Shown: positions 8,167-15,286 of the stretch, in pieces
Numbering within the stretch: the stretch's first letter is position 1
How the letters are laid out: each line of letters starts with the position of its first letter
NCBI GenBank assembly: GCA_019636565.1
Contig: JAHBXG010000037.1
Span: forward strand, 1 to 33,953
Source of the DNA: Phycisphaeraceae bacterium
Lineage (GTDB): Bacteria > Planctomycetota > Phycisphaerae > Phycisphaerales > UBA1924
Length of the DNA: 33,953 nt
Reading direction: 5' to 3'
The notes under the pieces: generated by a model
The model's input: the letters and a program-made list of their open reading frames with translations, nothing else
Told to the model about the DNA's origin: nothing
Database searches by the model: none
Position numbers and translations under genes: made by a program

Positions 8167-8445
8167 ATGATTCAACTTAGTAGAATCGCCATCGTGATGT
8201 GTGCACTCACCCTGCTTAGTTCAAGTGTTTCCGTGCGGGCGGATGACAAGACAACACCCCCGTGTCCGGAAATCTGTTCGGATTTCTACAACTGGATGGC
8301 AGAGGTCGCCTGGGATTCGTACCAAGCCAGACTGGCGAGCTGCGGTAGCGACGCCTGGTGTCGGGTTGATGCGTGGGCGCAATACGTTGAGGATATCCAA
8401 AGCGCTCAGCGGTTCTACAACGACTGCTGCAGTTCTGTAAATTAG
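8167..8445 (+). CDS. Small cysteine-rich secreted protein, function unknown
   Basis: A 92-residue protein. The N-terminus to about residue 24 (ending SVRADD) is a signal peptide. The mature part has six cysteines (PCPEIC, SCG, AWC and a final CC pair) and many aromatic residues (FYNWMAEVAWDSY, WAQYV, RFYND), suggesting a small disulfide-stabilised helical domain. The ATG at 8167 is set by AAGGAG at 8154-8159; an in-frame ATG at 8143 lies upstream of that site. Unlike its neighbours it has no dockerin-like tag of its own, but a decayed tag sequence begins about 20 bases after its stop. I do not recognise a family. Confidence 0.6.
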   Translation: MIQLSRIAIVMCALTLLSSSVSVRADDKTTPPCPEICSDFYNWMAEVAWDSYQARLASCGSDAWCRVDAWAQYVEDIQSAQRFYNDCCSSVN

Positions 8446-8465
8446 CAGCGGTATCGCTCTCCGAA

Positions 8466-8577
8466 TTCAAAGCCGACGATCAGATCGACGGTTCCAACAC
8501 GACATGTTCATCCCCGCGTACAACGCGATGCTGTTCTAGCGGCAGCATGATTCGCTTGCGTTCGGCAAACGTTTCGC
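8466..8577 (+). pseudogene. Decayed dockerin-like tag plus duplicated gene end
   Basis: 8507-8577 closely copies 7671-7733, the 3' end and downstream flank of the propeller-repeat gene; 23 bases are identical (7680-7702 and 8516-8538), including the codons for AYNAMLF. Just before it, 8466-8500 resembles the tag's loop sequence (GCCGACGATCAGATCGACG against the intact GACGGCCAGGTCGACG) but is shortened and out of frame. There is no start codon or upstream body. It reads as a remnant of a tagged gene or a partial duplication that brackets the small secreted-protein gene. Confidence 0.7.
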
Positions 8578-8688
8578 TTGGGCCGATGAGAGACTCCTCA
8601 TCGGAGTTCCCCGATCGCCGCTCGTTCCTTGCACCGCGTGGTATGGTTTTCTCCAGCGGGAAATGCCTCGCACCCGGAGGATGAAATC

Positions 8689-9462
8689 ATGCTTCAATCG
8701 CGTTTGCCGTGGTTGATGTTCGCCGCGATCTGCTCGACGGGTCTTGGTCAGCCGATCCCGATCCCCAACGGAAACTTCGAAGCGGTCGCCGTTTCGCCTT
8801 GCGGCTTCCGAGGTTTCTTCATCGAGACGGATTCCTGGACCAACACCATTGTCAATCTCCCGGTCGGATCCGGCGGCATATGGACCCCGGGTACCTGCTG
8901 GGACATGCTTCCGCCGGAAGGTGCGCAGGTCGGGTACTCCAACGGCGGAACGTCTGCCAACACGCTCCCGACATTTGCCGCGCCCTCGACGAAGTACACG
9001 CTGAGCGTTCTCATCGGCACGCGGAGCCACCCGTGTTGCGCACCGCAGACGGTGACTCTCCAGCTTTGGGCCGGTGACCAGCAGTTCGGGTTGCTCACCT
9101 ATTCACCCGGACAAGCTCCCCCTGCCGGCACGTGGGGGCTGCGCACGCTCGTCGCGACCACGCCGGCCGTGCTGCCCCCGAGTCCGCACCTGCAGATCCG
9201 GTTTTCCGTCAGTGGAGCGCAGGCGGACTTTGATGACTTCCAGCTCTTTGGTGCTGTCGGCGCGTGCCCGGGCGATCTGAACGGTGACGATCTCGTCGAC
9301 GACTCCGACTTTGTTCTCTTTCTCGCCGCGTACAACATTCTTGATTGCGCGGATCCCTCGATGCCTGCCGGCTGCCCGGCCGATCTGAACAGCGATGGTG
9401 TTGTTGACGACGCCGACTTCGTTCTCTTTGTCGCGGCGTACAACGAGTTGGTGTGCCCTTGA
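8689..9462 (+). CDS. Secreted jelly-roll-like protein with dockerin-like tag
   Basis: A 257-residue exported protein: signal peptide about 1-20 (ending STGLGQ), then a domain opening with IPIPNGNFEAV and closing with RFSVSGAQADFDDFQLFG, a pattern shared with bacterial galactose-binding-like beta-sandwich domains (DUF642/HpiC1-like). In these the first motif starts the sandwich and the FDDF motif ends it. The 65-residue tag occupies nucleotides 9265-9459 with all four cysteines. ATG 8689 has GGAGG at 8676-8680 and begins the signal peptide; a longer frame upstream lacks one. A -10-like TATGGT (8642-8647) lies upstream without a clear -35. Carbohydrate binding is possible but unproven. Confidence 0.78.
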   Translation: MLQSRLPWLMFAAICSTGLGQPIPIPNGNFEAVAVSPCGFRGFFIETDSWTNTIVNLPVGSGGIWTPGTCWDMLPPEGAQVGYSNGGTSANTLPTFAAPSTKYTLSVLIGTRSHPCCAPQTVTLQLWAGDQQFGLLTYSPGQAPPAGTWGLRTLVATTPAVLPPSPHLQIRFSVSGAQADFDDFQLFGAVGACPGDLNGDDLVDDSDFVLFLAAYNILDCADPSMPAGCPADLNSDGVVDDADFVLFVAAYNELVCP

Positions 9463-9667
9463 TCGTTGACTTGTCACAGGCGTTGTCCTCCGCGCAGGTC
9501 CTGCGATTCCATCCGCGCCTCTTGCGATTCACTCGCGCCGGCAAGTCGATTCACTTTGTTGAGTCTGAATCTCGGGAATCCGCGTACTTCAGCGAATCCG
9601 AGGCGTAAGGGATGTCCTTGCGGGGTTTCCCCTGCACGATTTGATTGCTGATCTTCCGTGTGCAGCC

Positions 9668-9696
9668 TTGTAACACCGGCCAAAAAAAGATACGTT
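9668..9696 (+). promoter_or_regulatory. Candidate sigma70-like promoter of the heptaheme cytochrome gene
   Basis: TTGTAA (9668-9673), 17-base spacer, TACGTT (9691-9696), 29 bases before the start codon. The spacer contains a run of seven As. It is the best-spaced match in the 263-base gap 9463-9725, which otherwise shows nothing recognisable. Confidence 0.4.
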
Positions 9697-9725
9697 GGAA
9701 CGCAGTCGTGATTTGGAGGTGCCGG

Positions 9726-10904
9726 ATGGCGTACCTTCTGCGGGGTCGATTAGTCGAAGTTCTCTGGGCCGGTGCATTGTGCTGCGGTATTGCCGCAGCA
9801 GCGCTAGGGCGGTTGCTGCTCACTCCGACCGAGCAGTACATCGTGATCGCGCAGAACGACCTGGGCATGCATTGCATGCAAAACGACTTCTCGCAGATGA
9901 TGATCCTGCCGCCGTTCAACACGGTGCGAGCGCAGGTGATCCGCCGCGGCGCCGAGCCGCACATCATCACTTCCGGTGTCACGGTGTCGTACCGGTTGCC
10001 CACGAACACCCACTCGGCCGACAAGACGAATTTCTGGCGGTATGTTCAGCCGCTCATGGGTTTGTCTCCTGCGCCGGATATGGGCATCGCGGGCTTCGGA
10101 TTGGCCGGGTCGATGGTGCTCGATGCCGCGAATCGAAACTACAAGGCCGAGGGGATACCGCTCACGCCGATCGATGATGACGGGAAGGAGAACCCTTACC
10201 CGCTGGCGCACATCATCGTTCGGCAGAGCGGCGTGAGCATCGCGGAGACGCAGGCTGTGGTTCCCATCTCCTGGGAAATGTCGTGCAACCTTTGCCACAA
10301 CACACCGGGCGAGACAGTGGCGACAAATATCTTAAAGGCTCACGACCGACTGCACGCCACGAACCTGGTTGCAAGCCAGCCGGTGTTCTGCGCCGCCTGC
10401 CACAGCGACAACGCTCTGGGCGCGCCTGGGCAAGCAGGGATTCCCAGCCTCTCCTCGGCGATGCACCTGGCCCACGCCCCGCGCATGGGCGCGGCACAAC
10501 TCGCCAACGAGTGCTACGCCTGCCATCCGGGTGTTCGCACCGATTGCCAGCGCGATGTTCACGCGGCAAAGGGCATCGGCTGCGTTACTTGCCACGGCTC
10601 GATGTCGACCGTTGGCGAGCCGTCCCGCAGCCCATGGGTTCAAGAGCCGCGGTGCGATTCATGCCACACGCGTTCTCGCTTTGAATTCGAACAACCCGGA
10701 ACACTCTTCCGCAACGCGATCGGTCACGGCGGTGTGCAGTGCATCACCTGTCACTCCAGCCCGCACGCGATATCGCCGGCAGTGACAGCAACCGACAACG
10801 CTCAGCATCTGCGTCTGCAGGGCGAGCCCGACATGATCCACAACTGCAACGTGTGCCACACGTCCACGCCGTCGGACCCGTTCTTTCATCGCGTGCACGA
10901 GTAG
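9726..10904 (+). CDS. Seven-heme c-type cytochrome, exported
   Basis: A 392-residue protein with an N-terminal signal or anchor segment (about 10-32) and seven CxxCH heme sites starting at Cys187, Cys222, Cys263, Cys286, Cys310, Cys339 and Cys374. Additional histidines (for example His210, His247, His250, His279, His347, His388) could be distal ligands. Residues 36-180 form a heme-free domain with a striking segment NDLGMHCMQNDFSQMMILPP (44-63), a motif I associate with other multiheme cytochromes of environmental bacteria. It should act in periplasmic or surface electron transfer; partner unknown. ATG 9726 has GGAGG at 9715-9719. The next gene starts 33 bases after the stop, so they may be co-transcribed. 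It is the only redox protein in the island and lacks the dockerin-like tag. Confidence 0.88.
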   Translation: MAYLLRGRLVEVLWAGALCCGIAAAALGRLLLTPTEQYIVIAQNDLGMHCMQNDFSQMMILPPFNTVRAQVIRRGAEPHIITSGVTVSYRLPTNTHSADKTNFWRYVQPLMGLSPAPDMGIAGFGLAGSMVLDAANRNYKAEGIPLTPIDDDGKENPYPLAHIIVRQSGVSIAETQAVVPISWEMSCNLCHNTPGETVATNILKAHDRLHATNLVASQPVFCAACHSDNALGAPGQAGIPSLSSAMHLAHAPRMGAAQLANECYACHPGVRTDCQRDVHAAKGIGCVTCHGSMSTVGEPSRSPWVQEPRCDSCHTRSRFEFEQPGTLFRNAIGHGGVQCITCHSSPHAISPAVTATDNAQHLRLQGEPDMIHNCNVCHTSTPSDPFFHRVHE

Positions 10905-10920
10905 CAGCGTCGAACGCTGC
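10904..10920 (+). other. Intercistronic hairpin after the cytochrome gene
   Basis: GCAGCGT (10904-10910), loop CGA, ACGCTGC (10914-10920): a perfect 7-bp stem starting on the last base of the stop codon. No T run follows, and the ribosome site of the next gene begins four bases later, so a processing, stability or translational role is more likely than termination. Confidence 0.55.
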
Positions 10921-10937
10921 AGCAAGGAAATGATCGC

Positions 10938-12167
10938 ATGGGCACGCATCAGACAGTCATTCGCGGCAAGACGGCATCGGCCATGCTCGCCTCCGCCGCG
11001 CTCTGCATTTCGGCGTTCGCCGCACAGCCGCCGTATCGGATAGTGGATCTCGGGACTCTGTACGGAGAGTCGCACGCGTTCGCGATGAACTCCATTTCCG
11101 GCGCGATGCCCGCGATCGTCGGCAGTTCAACCATTTCCAGTGCGCACTTCCGCGCCGCGCGCTTCGGTCCGCCCGCGTCGCAGATTCAGAATCCGCCCGC
11201 GAACGCAGAGTGGGTGGCCTTCGACATCGCGCAGGACGGCCGTACGGTGGGTGTTGCGTACGACCTCGGAGGAATGACCTGGTACGCGACGCTTAGCGAT
11301 GATCTGGTGACAAGCGAACTAGGTCCATTCGTTGCCCGCTCCATCAACCAGACCGGCGAAGTAGCAGGGACGACCACGATCGTGTCGACAAACTACGGCG
11401 GCCTGACCTTGCCGCGTGCATGCAGGTTCAGCAACGGATTTCTTCAGGTGCTCCCGACCTTGGGCGGTTCGTCCGGGCTCGGGCTCGCGATCGACGACGC
11501 CGGAAGAGTCGGTGGCAGCGCCATGAGCGCGAACGACGCATCTTCGAGGCCATGCCTTTGGATCGGGCTCGTCCCAAACGACCTCGGCACCCTTGGCGGA
11601 CCCGCGGGCCAGGTGTTCGCATTGCGCGGCAATACAGCCGTGGGCGCGTCGGCAGTCGCCTCCGGCATACTTCATGCGACGCGTTGGAACTTGTCGGAAG
11701 CCGGCGCCGTGCTCAGCCGAGTGGATCTGGGTTCACTCGCTCCGTCCGAAGCGAGCATCGCGCACGCAATGAATGCCTCGGGCGATGCGGTGGGCACATC
11801 CAACTTCCATGCATGCATCTGGCGGGGCGGAATTATCGCCGACCTCAACGACTTGGCCGCGGCACCGGGTTGGATTCTGGAAACGGCCTGGGATATCGAC
11901 GACGCCGGCCGAGTCGTCGGCACCGGTTCCCTCTGGGGCATCCCCCGCGCATTCCTGCTCGCGCTTGCTTGCCCGGCCGACTTCAACGGCGATGGACTCG
12001 TCGATGATGCAGACTTTGTTCTGTTCGTCGCCGCGTACAACATCCTCGACTGCGCCGATCCCTCGATGCCTCCCGGCTGTCCCGCTGACCTGAACGCGGA
12101 CGGCTTTGTCGACGATGCCGATTTCGTTGCCTTCGTCGCGGCATACAACCAACTTCTCTGTCCGTAA
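10938..12167 (+). CDS. Secreted HAF-repeat protein with dockerin-like tag
   Basis: A 409-residue exported protein. The signal peptide (about 1-29, ending AFAAQ) is followed by HAF-type repeats (about 30-340): phrases such as YRIVDLGTLYGESHAFAMN, FVARSINQTGEVAG, GLGLAIDDAGRVGGSA, DLGTLGG and AWDIDDAGRVVGTG recur about every 45-50 residues. Proteins of this type are predicted extracellular beta-propellers of unknown ligand. The tag (nucleotides 11970-12164) is complete. ATG 10938 has AAGGA at 10924-10928. The gene ends 24 bases from the convergent aldose epimerase gene. Confidence 0.82.
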   Translation: MGTHQTVIRGKTASAMLASAALCISAFAAQPPYRIVDLGTLYGESHAFAMNSISGAMPAIVGSSTISSAHFRAARFGPPASQIQNPPANAEWVAFDIAQDGRTVGVAYDLGGMTWYATLSDDLVTSELGPFVARSINQTGEVAGTTTIVSTNYGGLTLPRACRFSNGFLQVLPTLGGSSGLGLAIDDAGRVGGSAMSANDASSRPCLWIGLVPNDLGTLGGPAGQVFALRGNTAVGASAVASGILHATRWNLSEAGAVLSRVDLGSLAPSEASIAHAMNASGDAVGTSNFHACIWRGGIIADLNDLAAAPGWILETAWDIDDAGRVVGTGSLWGIPRAFLLALACPADFNGDGLVDDADFVLFVAAYNILDCADPSMPPGCPADLNADGFVDDADFVAFVAAYNQLLCP

Positions 12168-12191
12168 TCGCAAGCAGACTTGAAAAAGGAA

Positions 12192-13139
12192 TCACGCCGC
12201 GCCGCTGTCAATCTCAAAGCGGCATTCGGTCTCCAAAGACTCGCCCGGCCTCAACACGACGGTCCCTGTGCCGGAAACGCGGGATTTGTCGGGTTGCGAA
12301 TCCAGGTTGAACGCGTTGTTGACCTGCGTCTGAGGTTCCACAGCGATAAACGGCAACGGCGTCTCGCTCTTTCCGTTCGCATGCGGCACAAAGAAAACCA
12401 GGTGGTTCATGTTTGTCGACGCTCTCATGCGAAGCGTCACGGCGCTCGACGGCCAGCGTAGTTCCGCTTCGCCGCTAAATCCCCCGAAAACAGCGTCGAC
12501 GTGTCGGTCGGGTATCGGCGCGAGCGACGCCATCCGCCGTGACAACTCGTCGGGCTCAGGCGAACCCGTTGCGCACCCGGCGGTGGTGGGGTAGCGCCCA
12601 CTCACAGCCGCGCGCACCTCCAGCACGTCACGATCATCCCACAAACGCCGGGCAAAATAGGGGTGGAGCCCGCAACCGGCCGGAAACGGCCTCGAGTCCG
12701 CGTTGCGAAGACTCAATCGAGCAACCAGCGCTAATTCATCGAGCGTGTATTCCACGCGGCACCGATAGGCCCACGGCCAGTTCGAGTCCGCGTGTGCCGC
12801 GCTGTCGTATTCGAGCGCAGCCGAAGCCGCGTCGTGCTTTGTCAATTTCCACGGTCGCTTTCGCACGTCTCCGTGCTGCGCCATCCCGTCTGAAGTGTTC
12901 GCTTTCAATGCGATTTCGTTTCCCTCGAACACAAACCGCGCACCCGCAATCCGGTTTGCCCACGGCGCCATGATGAACGACCCGAGAAGCGACGCGTTGG
13001 TTTCATCCGGCGCGGCGCGTCGAAGGATCGGATAGAAATAGCTGTTAGGCCCCAGCACCGACAAATCGGCGAGCCCCGCGCCCAGATCCGGAGCGATGCT
13101 GGCCCGTAGCCCGGCGCGCGCGATCGTAATGCAACCCAT
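12192..13139 (-). CDS. Aldose 1-epimerase (galactose mutarotase family)
   Basis: A 315-residue soluble enzyme predicted to interconvert alpha and beta anomers of aldoses. The family's catalytic positions are visible: His89 in QHGDVRKRPW, the general acid His159 in GCGLHPYF, and the general base Glu268 in FIAVEPQTQVNNAF; Asp215 in DAVFGGF is the substrate-binding aspartate position, and Asn62-Arg63 in APWANRIAGARF matches the usual N-R motif. Start ATG 13139 is preferred because GGAG lies six bases upstream; a GTG eight codons earlier (13163) is an alternative. There is no signal peptide, so it is cytoplasmic, unlike its neighbours. It is convergent with the HAF-repeat gene, and a 12-bp palindrome (13180-13191) sits just upstream. 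Sugar specificity cannot be read from sequence. Confidence 0.9.
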   Translation of the reverse strand: MGCITIARAGLRASIAPDLGAGLADLSVLGPNSYFYPILRRAAPDETNASLLGSFIMAPWANRIAGARFVFEGNEIALKANTSDGMAQHGDVRKRPWKLTKHDAASAALEYDSAAHADSNWPWAYRCRVEYTLDELALVARLSLRNADSRPFPAGCGLHPYFARRLWDDRDVLEVRAAVSGRYPTTAGCATGSPEPDELSRRMASLAPIPDRHVDAVFGGFSGEAELRWPSSAVTLRMRASTNMNHLVFFVPHANGKSETPLPFIAVEPQTQVNNAFNLDSQPDKSRVSGTGTVVLRPGESLETECRFEIDSGAA

Positions 13140-13179
13140 GCGGATCTCCAATTCGTCGGGCACATTCGCGATGAATGAG

Positions 13180-13191
13180 CTTTCATGAAAG
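13180..13191. promoter_or_regulatory. 12-bp perfect palindrome upstream of the epimerase gene
   Basis: CTTTCATGAAAG lies 41 bases upstream of the epimerase start in the divergent intergenic region 13140-13427. Its position would suit an operator, but a single site without a known regulator is weak evidence. Confidence 0.3.
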
Positions 13192-13310
13192 GGACTCAGA
13201 ATAACACCAAGATGCGGACTCCGTTCACTTTTCGCAAATGCCGGAGATTCCCTCGGAGATTCTCGCAGATTGTTCGGTGGGTGAGCGGCGATCATTCTCG
13301 GCATTTGTGC

Positions 13311-13340
13311 TTGAGCCGCACACCGTTCTCCCGGTAGCAT
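13311..13340 (+). promoter_or_regulatory. Candidate promoter of the beta-solenoid gene at 13428
   Basis: TTGAGC (13311-13316), 18-base spacer, TAGCAT (13335-13340). It lies 87 bases upstream of the start and points away from the epimerase gene. Confidence 0.35.
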
Positions 13341-13427
13341 GAATCGAGTCCGGGACGTCAGCAGATCGCGCGTGCCGAGGAAACGTGATCAGATCGAATG
13401 TTTGTCACTCTTGCGATGGAGCGAGCC

Positions 13428-15032
13428 ATGCTTCGAACCCGAGTCGTCGCCACTTTGTTTGCATCCGCGGGGGCGGCGTCCGTGGCCTTTGCACAATCCT
13501 GGGCAGCGCCCGTCGACGGGTCATGGAGTGATCCGGCGAAATGGTTTCCGCAGGTGGTCCCCAGCGGCGCGGTCGATGCGATTCTGCCGTTCGCGGCGCC
13601 GTACACGGTCACGATGCCGCTCGGCTATTCCATCAGCACGCTCGATATTCTGAACTCGAACGCGACCCTGAATATCCAAAACGGAGCGGGATTCATTCTT
13701 TCCACGTCGGCGCCGCTGCACAACAACGGAACGATTGTCATCAACAGCAATAGCGGGGGTGCCGGCACATCGCTTTCGCTTTCGCATTCATCGCAGATGT
13801 TGATTTCCGGGTCCGGGCAGATCGTGCTCAATGCGACCGCGAATTCGCTCGACCGGGCCTACATCCAGTTGTCCGGGGCTCCCGTCGCCTCGACCAATAC
13901 AATCCGCGGCAGCGGCAATCTGTACGGGCAGTGGGTCAACGACGGCATCGTCCAGGCCGATTCGAGCGGGCTGATTCTTCAGTTTGCGAGCAACGTTTCC
14001 CATGCGAACAACAGCATCATCAAGGGCATCGCCGGCGGCATCCTGACTTTCGTCGGTGGGAATATCACGCAGGGCGCAAACGGCCGGCTGATCGCCGACG
14101 GCGGCACACTCAACCTCAACGGCAGCACCGTGAACAACGGAACGGTGGAGGCGCTCAACGCTGGCCTGGTCGGGATCAACGGCAGCGTGCACTGGAACAA
14201 CGTCTTGCCGATCGGACCAATGGCCGTACCCAACTCGGCCAACCTTTACATCGATACGCCGGGCCTGACGCACGACGACACGTTCACGATCAATCCGACC
14301 GGAGGGGCCAACGGCACGAGCATGCAGTTCACCGCCGGCGGCACATTCGGAGGCACCGGCACGACGATCCTGAACGCCACCGGCAACTCGCTCGATCGCG
14401 CCTATTTGGTTGCCAGCAACACGCCGGTCACGATCGGCGCGTCACGCACGATCCGCGGCAGCGGCAATCTCTACGGCACGTGGTCCAATTCCGGCACGAT
14501 CAGCCCCGGCCTGACGAACGGGGCCATTGGCACGATCGGCGTCCGCACGGGCCTCACGCTCACAGACTCTTCCATGGTAGAGATCGATGTGGTCGGCGAT
14601 GCCGCGGGCCAGTTCGATCTTCTCGGCGGAGGTGCCGCCATCACGCTGGATGGTTCGCTGATCATCGACACGACTGCGTGGAGCCCGACCGATACCTGCG
14701 CCAACGTCGGCTTCGTGACCGGTTCGGCCATCAACGGCGTGTTCGATTCGTACACAATCTTTTCCGGTCCGGTTCCGGCGGGAAAGGTCTGGCGCCTCGA
14801 TTACCAGAGCAACAAGGTCTCGCTTCGTCTGACGTGCAACGCCGATCAGAATGGAGATTGCTTCGTTGATGACGCCGACTTTACGTATTTCCTCGTGGGC
14901 TACAACATCCTCGACTGCGCCGATCCGTCCATGCCGCAGTACTGCCCCTCGGATCTGAATTTCGATGGGGTCGTGGACGATGCCGATTTCGTCATCTTTG
15001 TTGTCGCATACAACGAGCTGCTCTGCCCCTGA
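13428..15032 (+). CDS. Secreted beta-solenoid repeat protein with dockerin-like tag (two-repeat paralogue)
   Basis: A 534-residue exported protein: signal peptide about 1-22 (ending VAFAQ), an opening GSWSDPAKWFPQVVPSG typical of bacterial extracellular solenoid proteins, then Gly/Asn/Thr-rich beta-strand repeats. The landmark NSLDRAY occurs at residues 139 and 320. Residues about 390-468 (GQFDLLGGGAAITLDGSL through VWRLDYQSNKVSLRLTC) are closely similar to the same region of the 1003-residue protein at 22166, so the two are paralogues differing in repeat number. The tag spans 14835-15029, with an extra cysteine at module position 9 shared with that paralogue. ATG 13428 has GGAG at 13418-13421; in-frame starts at 13398 and 13416 are less likely because the signal peptide begins at 13428. 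Confidence 0.82.
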   Translation: MLRTRVVATLFASAGAASVAFAQSWAAPVDGSWSDPAKWFPQVVPSGAVDAILPFAAPYTVTMPLGYSISTLDILNSNATLNIQNGAGFILSTSAPLHNNGTIVINSNSGGAGTSLSLSHSSQMLISGSGQIVLNATANSLDRAYIQLSGAPVASTNTIRGSGNLYGQWVNDGIVQADSSGLILQFASNVSHANNSIIKGIAGGILTFVGGNITQGANGRLIADGGTLNLNGSTVNNGTVEALNAGLVGINGSVHWNNVLPIGPMAVPNSANLYIDTPGLTHDDTFTINPTGGANGTSMQFTAGGTFGGTGTTILNATGNSLDRAYLVASNTPVTIGASRTIRGSGNLYGTWSNSGTISPGLTNGAIGTIGVRTGLTLTDSSMVEIDVVGDAAGQFDLLGGGAAITLDGSLIIDTTAWSPTDTCANVGFVTGSAINGVFDSYTIFSGPVPAGKVWRLDYQSNKVSLRLTCNADQNGDCFVDDADFTYFLVGYNILDCADPSMPQYCPSDLNFDGVVDDADFVIFVVAYNELLCP

Positions 15033-15286
15033 AGTTCAAGCAGCACGGTGAAGCACCGCCAGCGGAAGTCTTCCAGATCGCGGCACCCTCAAATCGGTGT
15101 CGGATACGCAACCCCGCGCTACGCGCCGAAAAATGAGCGGTTCGGTCCGATATCGCTTCGGAAAGAATGCGACCCTCTGTTATGCTTTGGGCCGGACGCC
15201 GAACCCTACCGTTCGCGTCCACAATCCCGGCGGCGATGCGCCGTCAGTTCTCGGCGCAGCCGTTTGCAAAGTACCAAGGAACGAAT

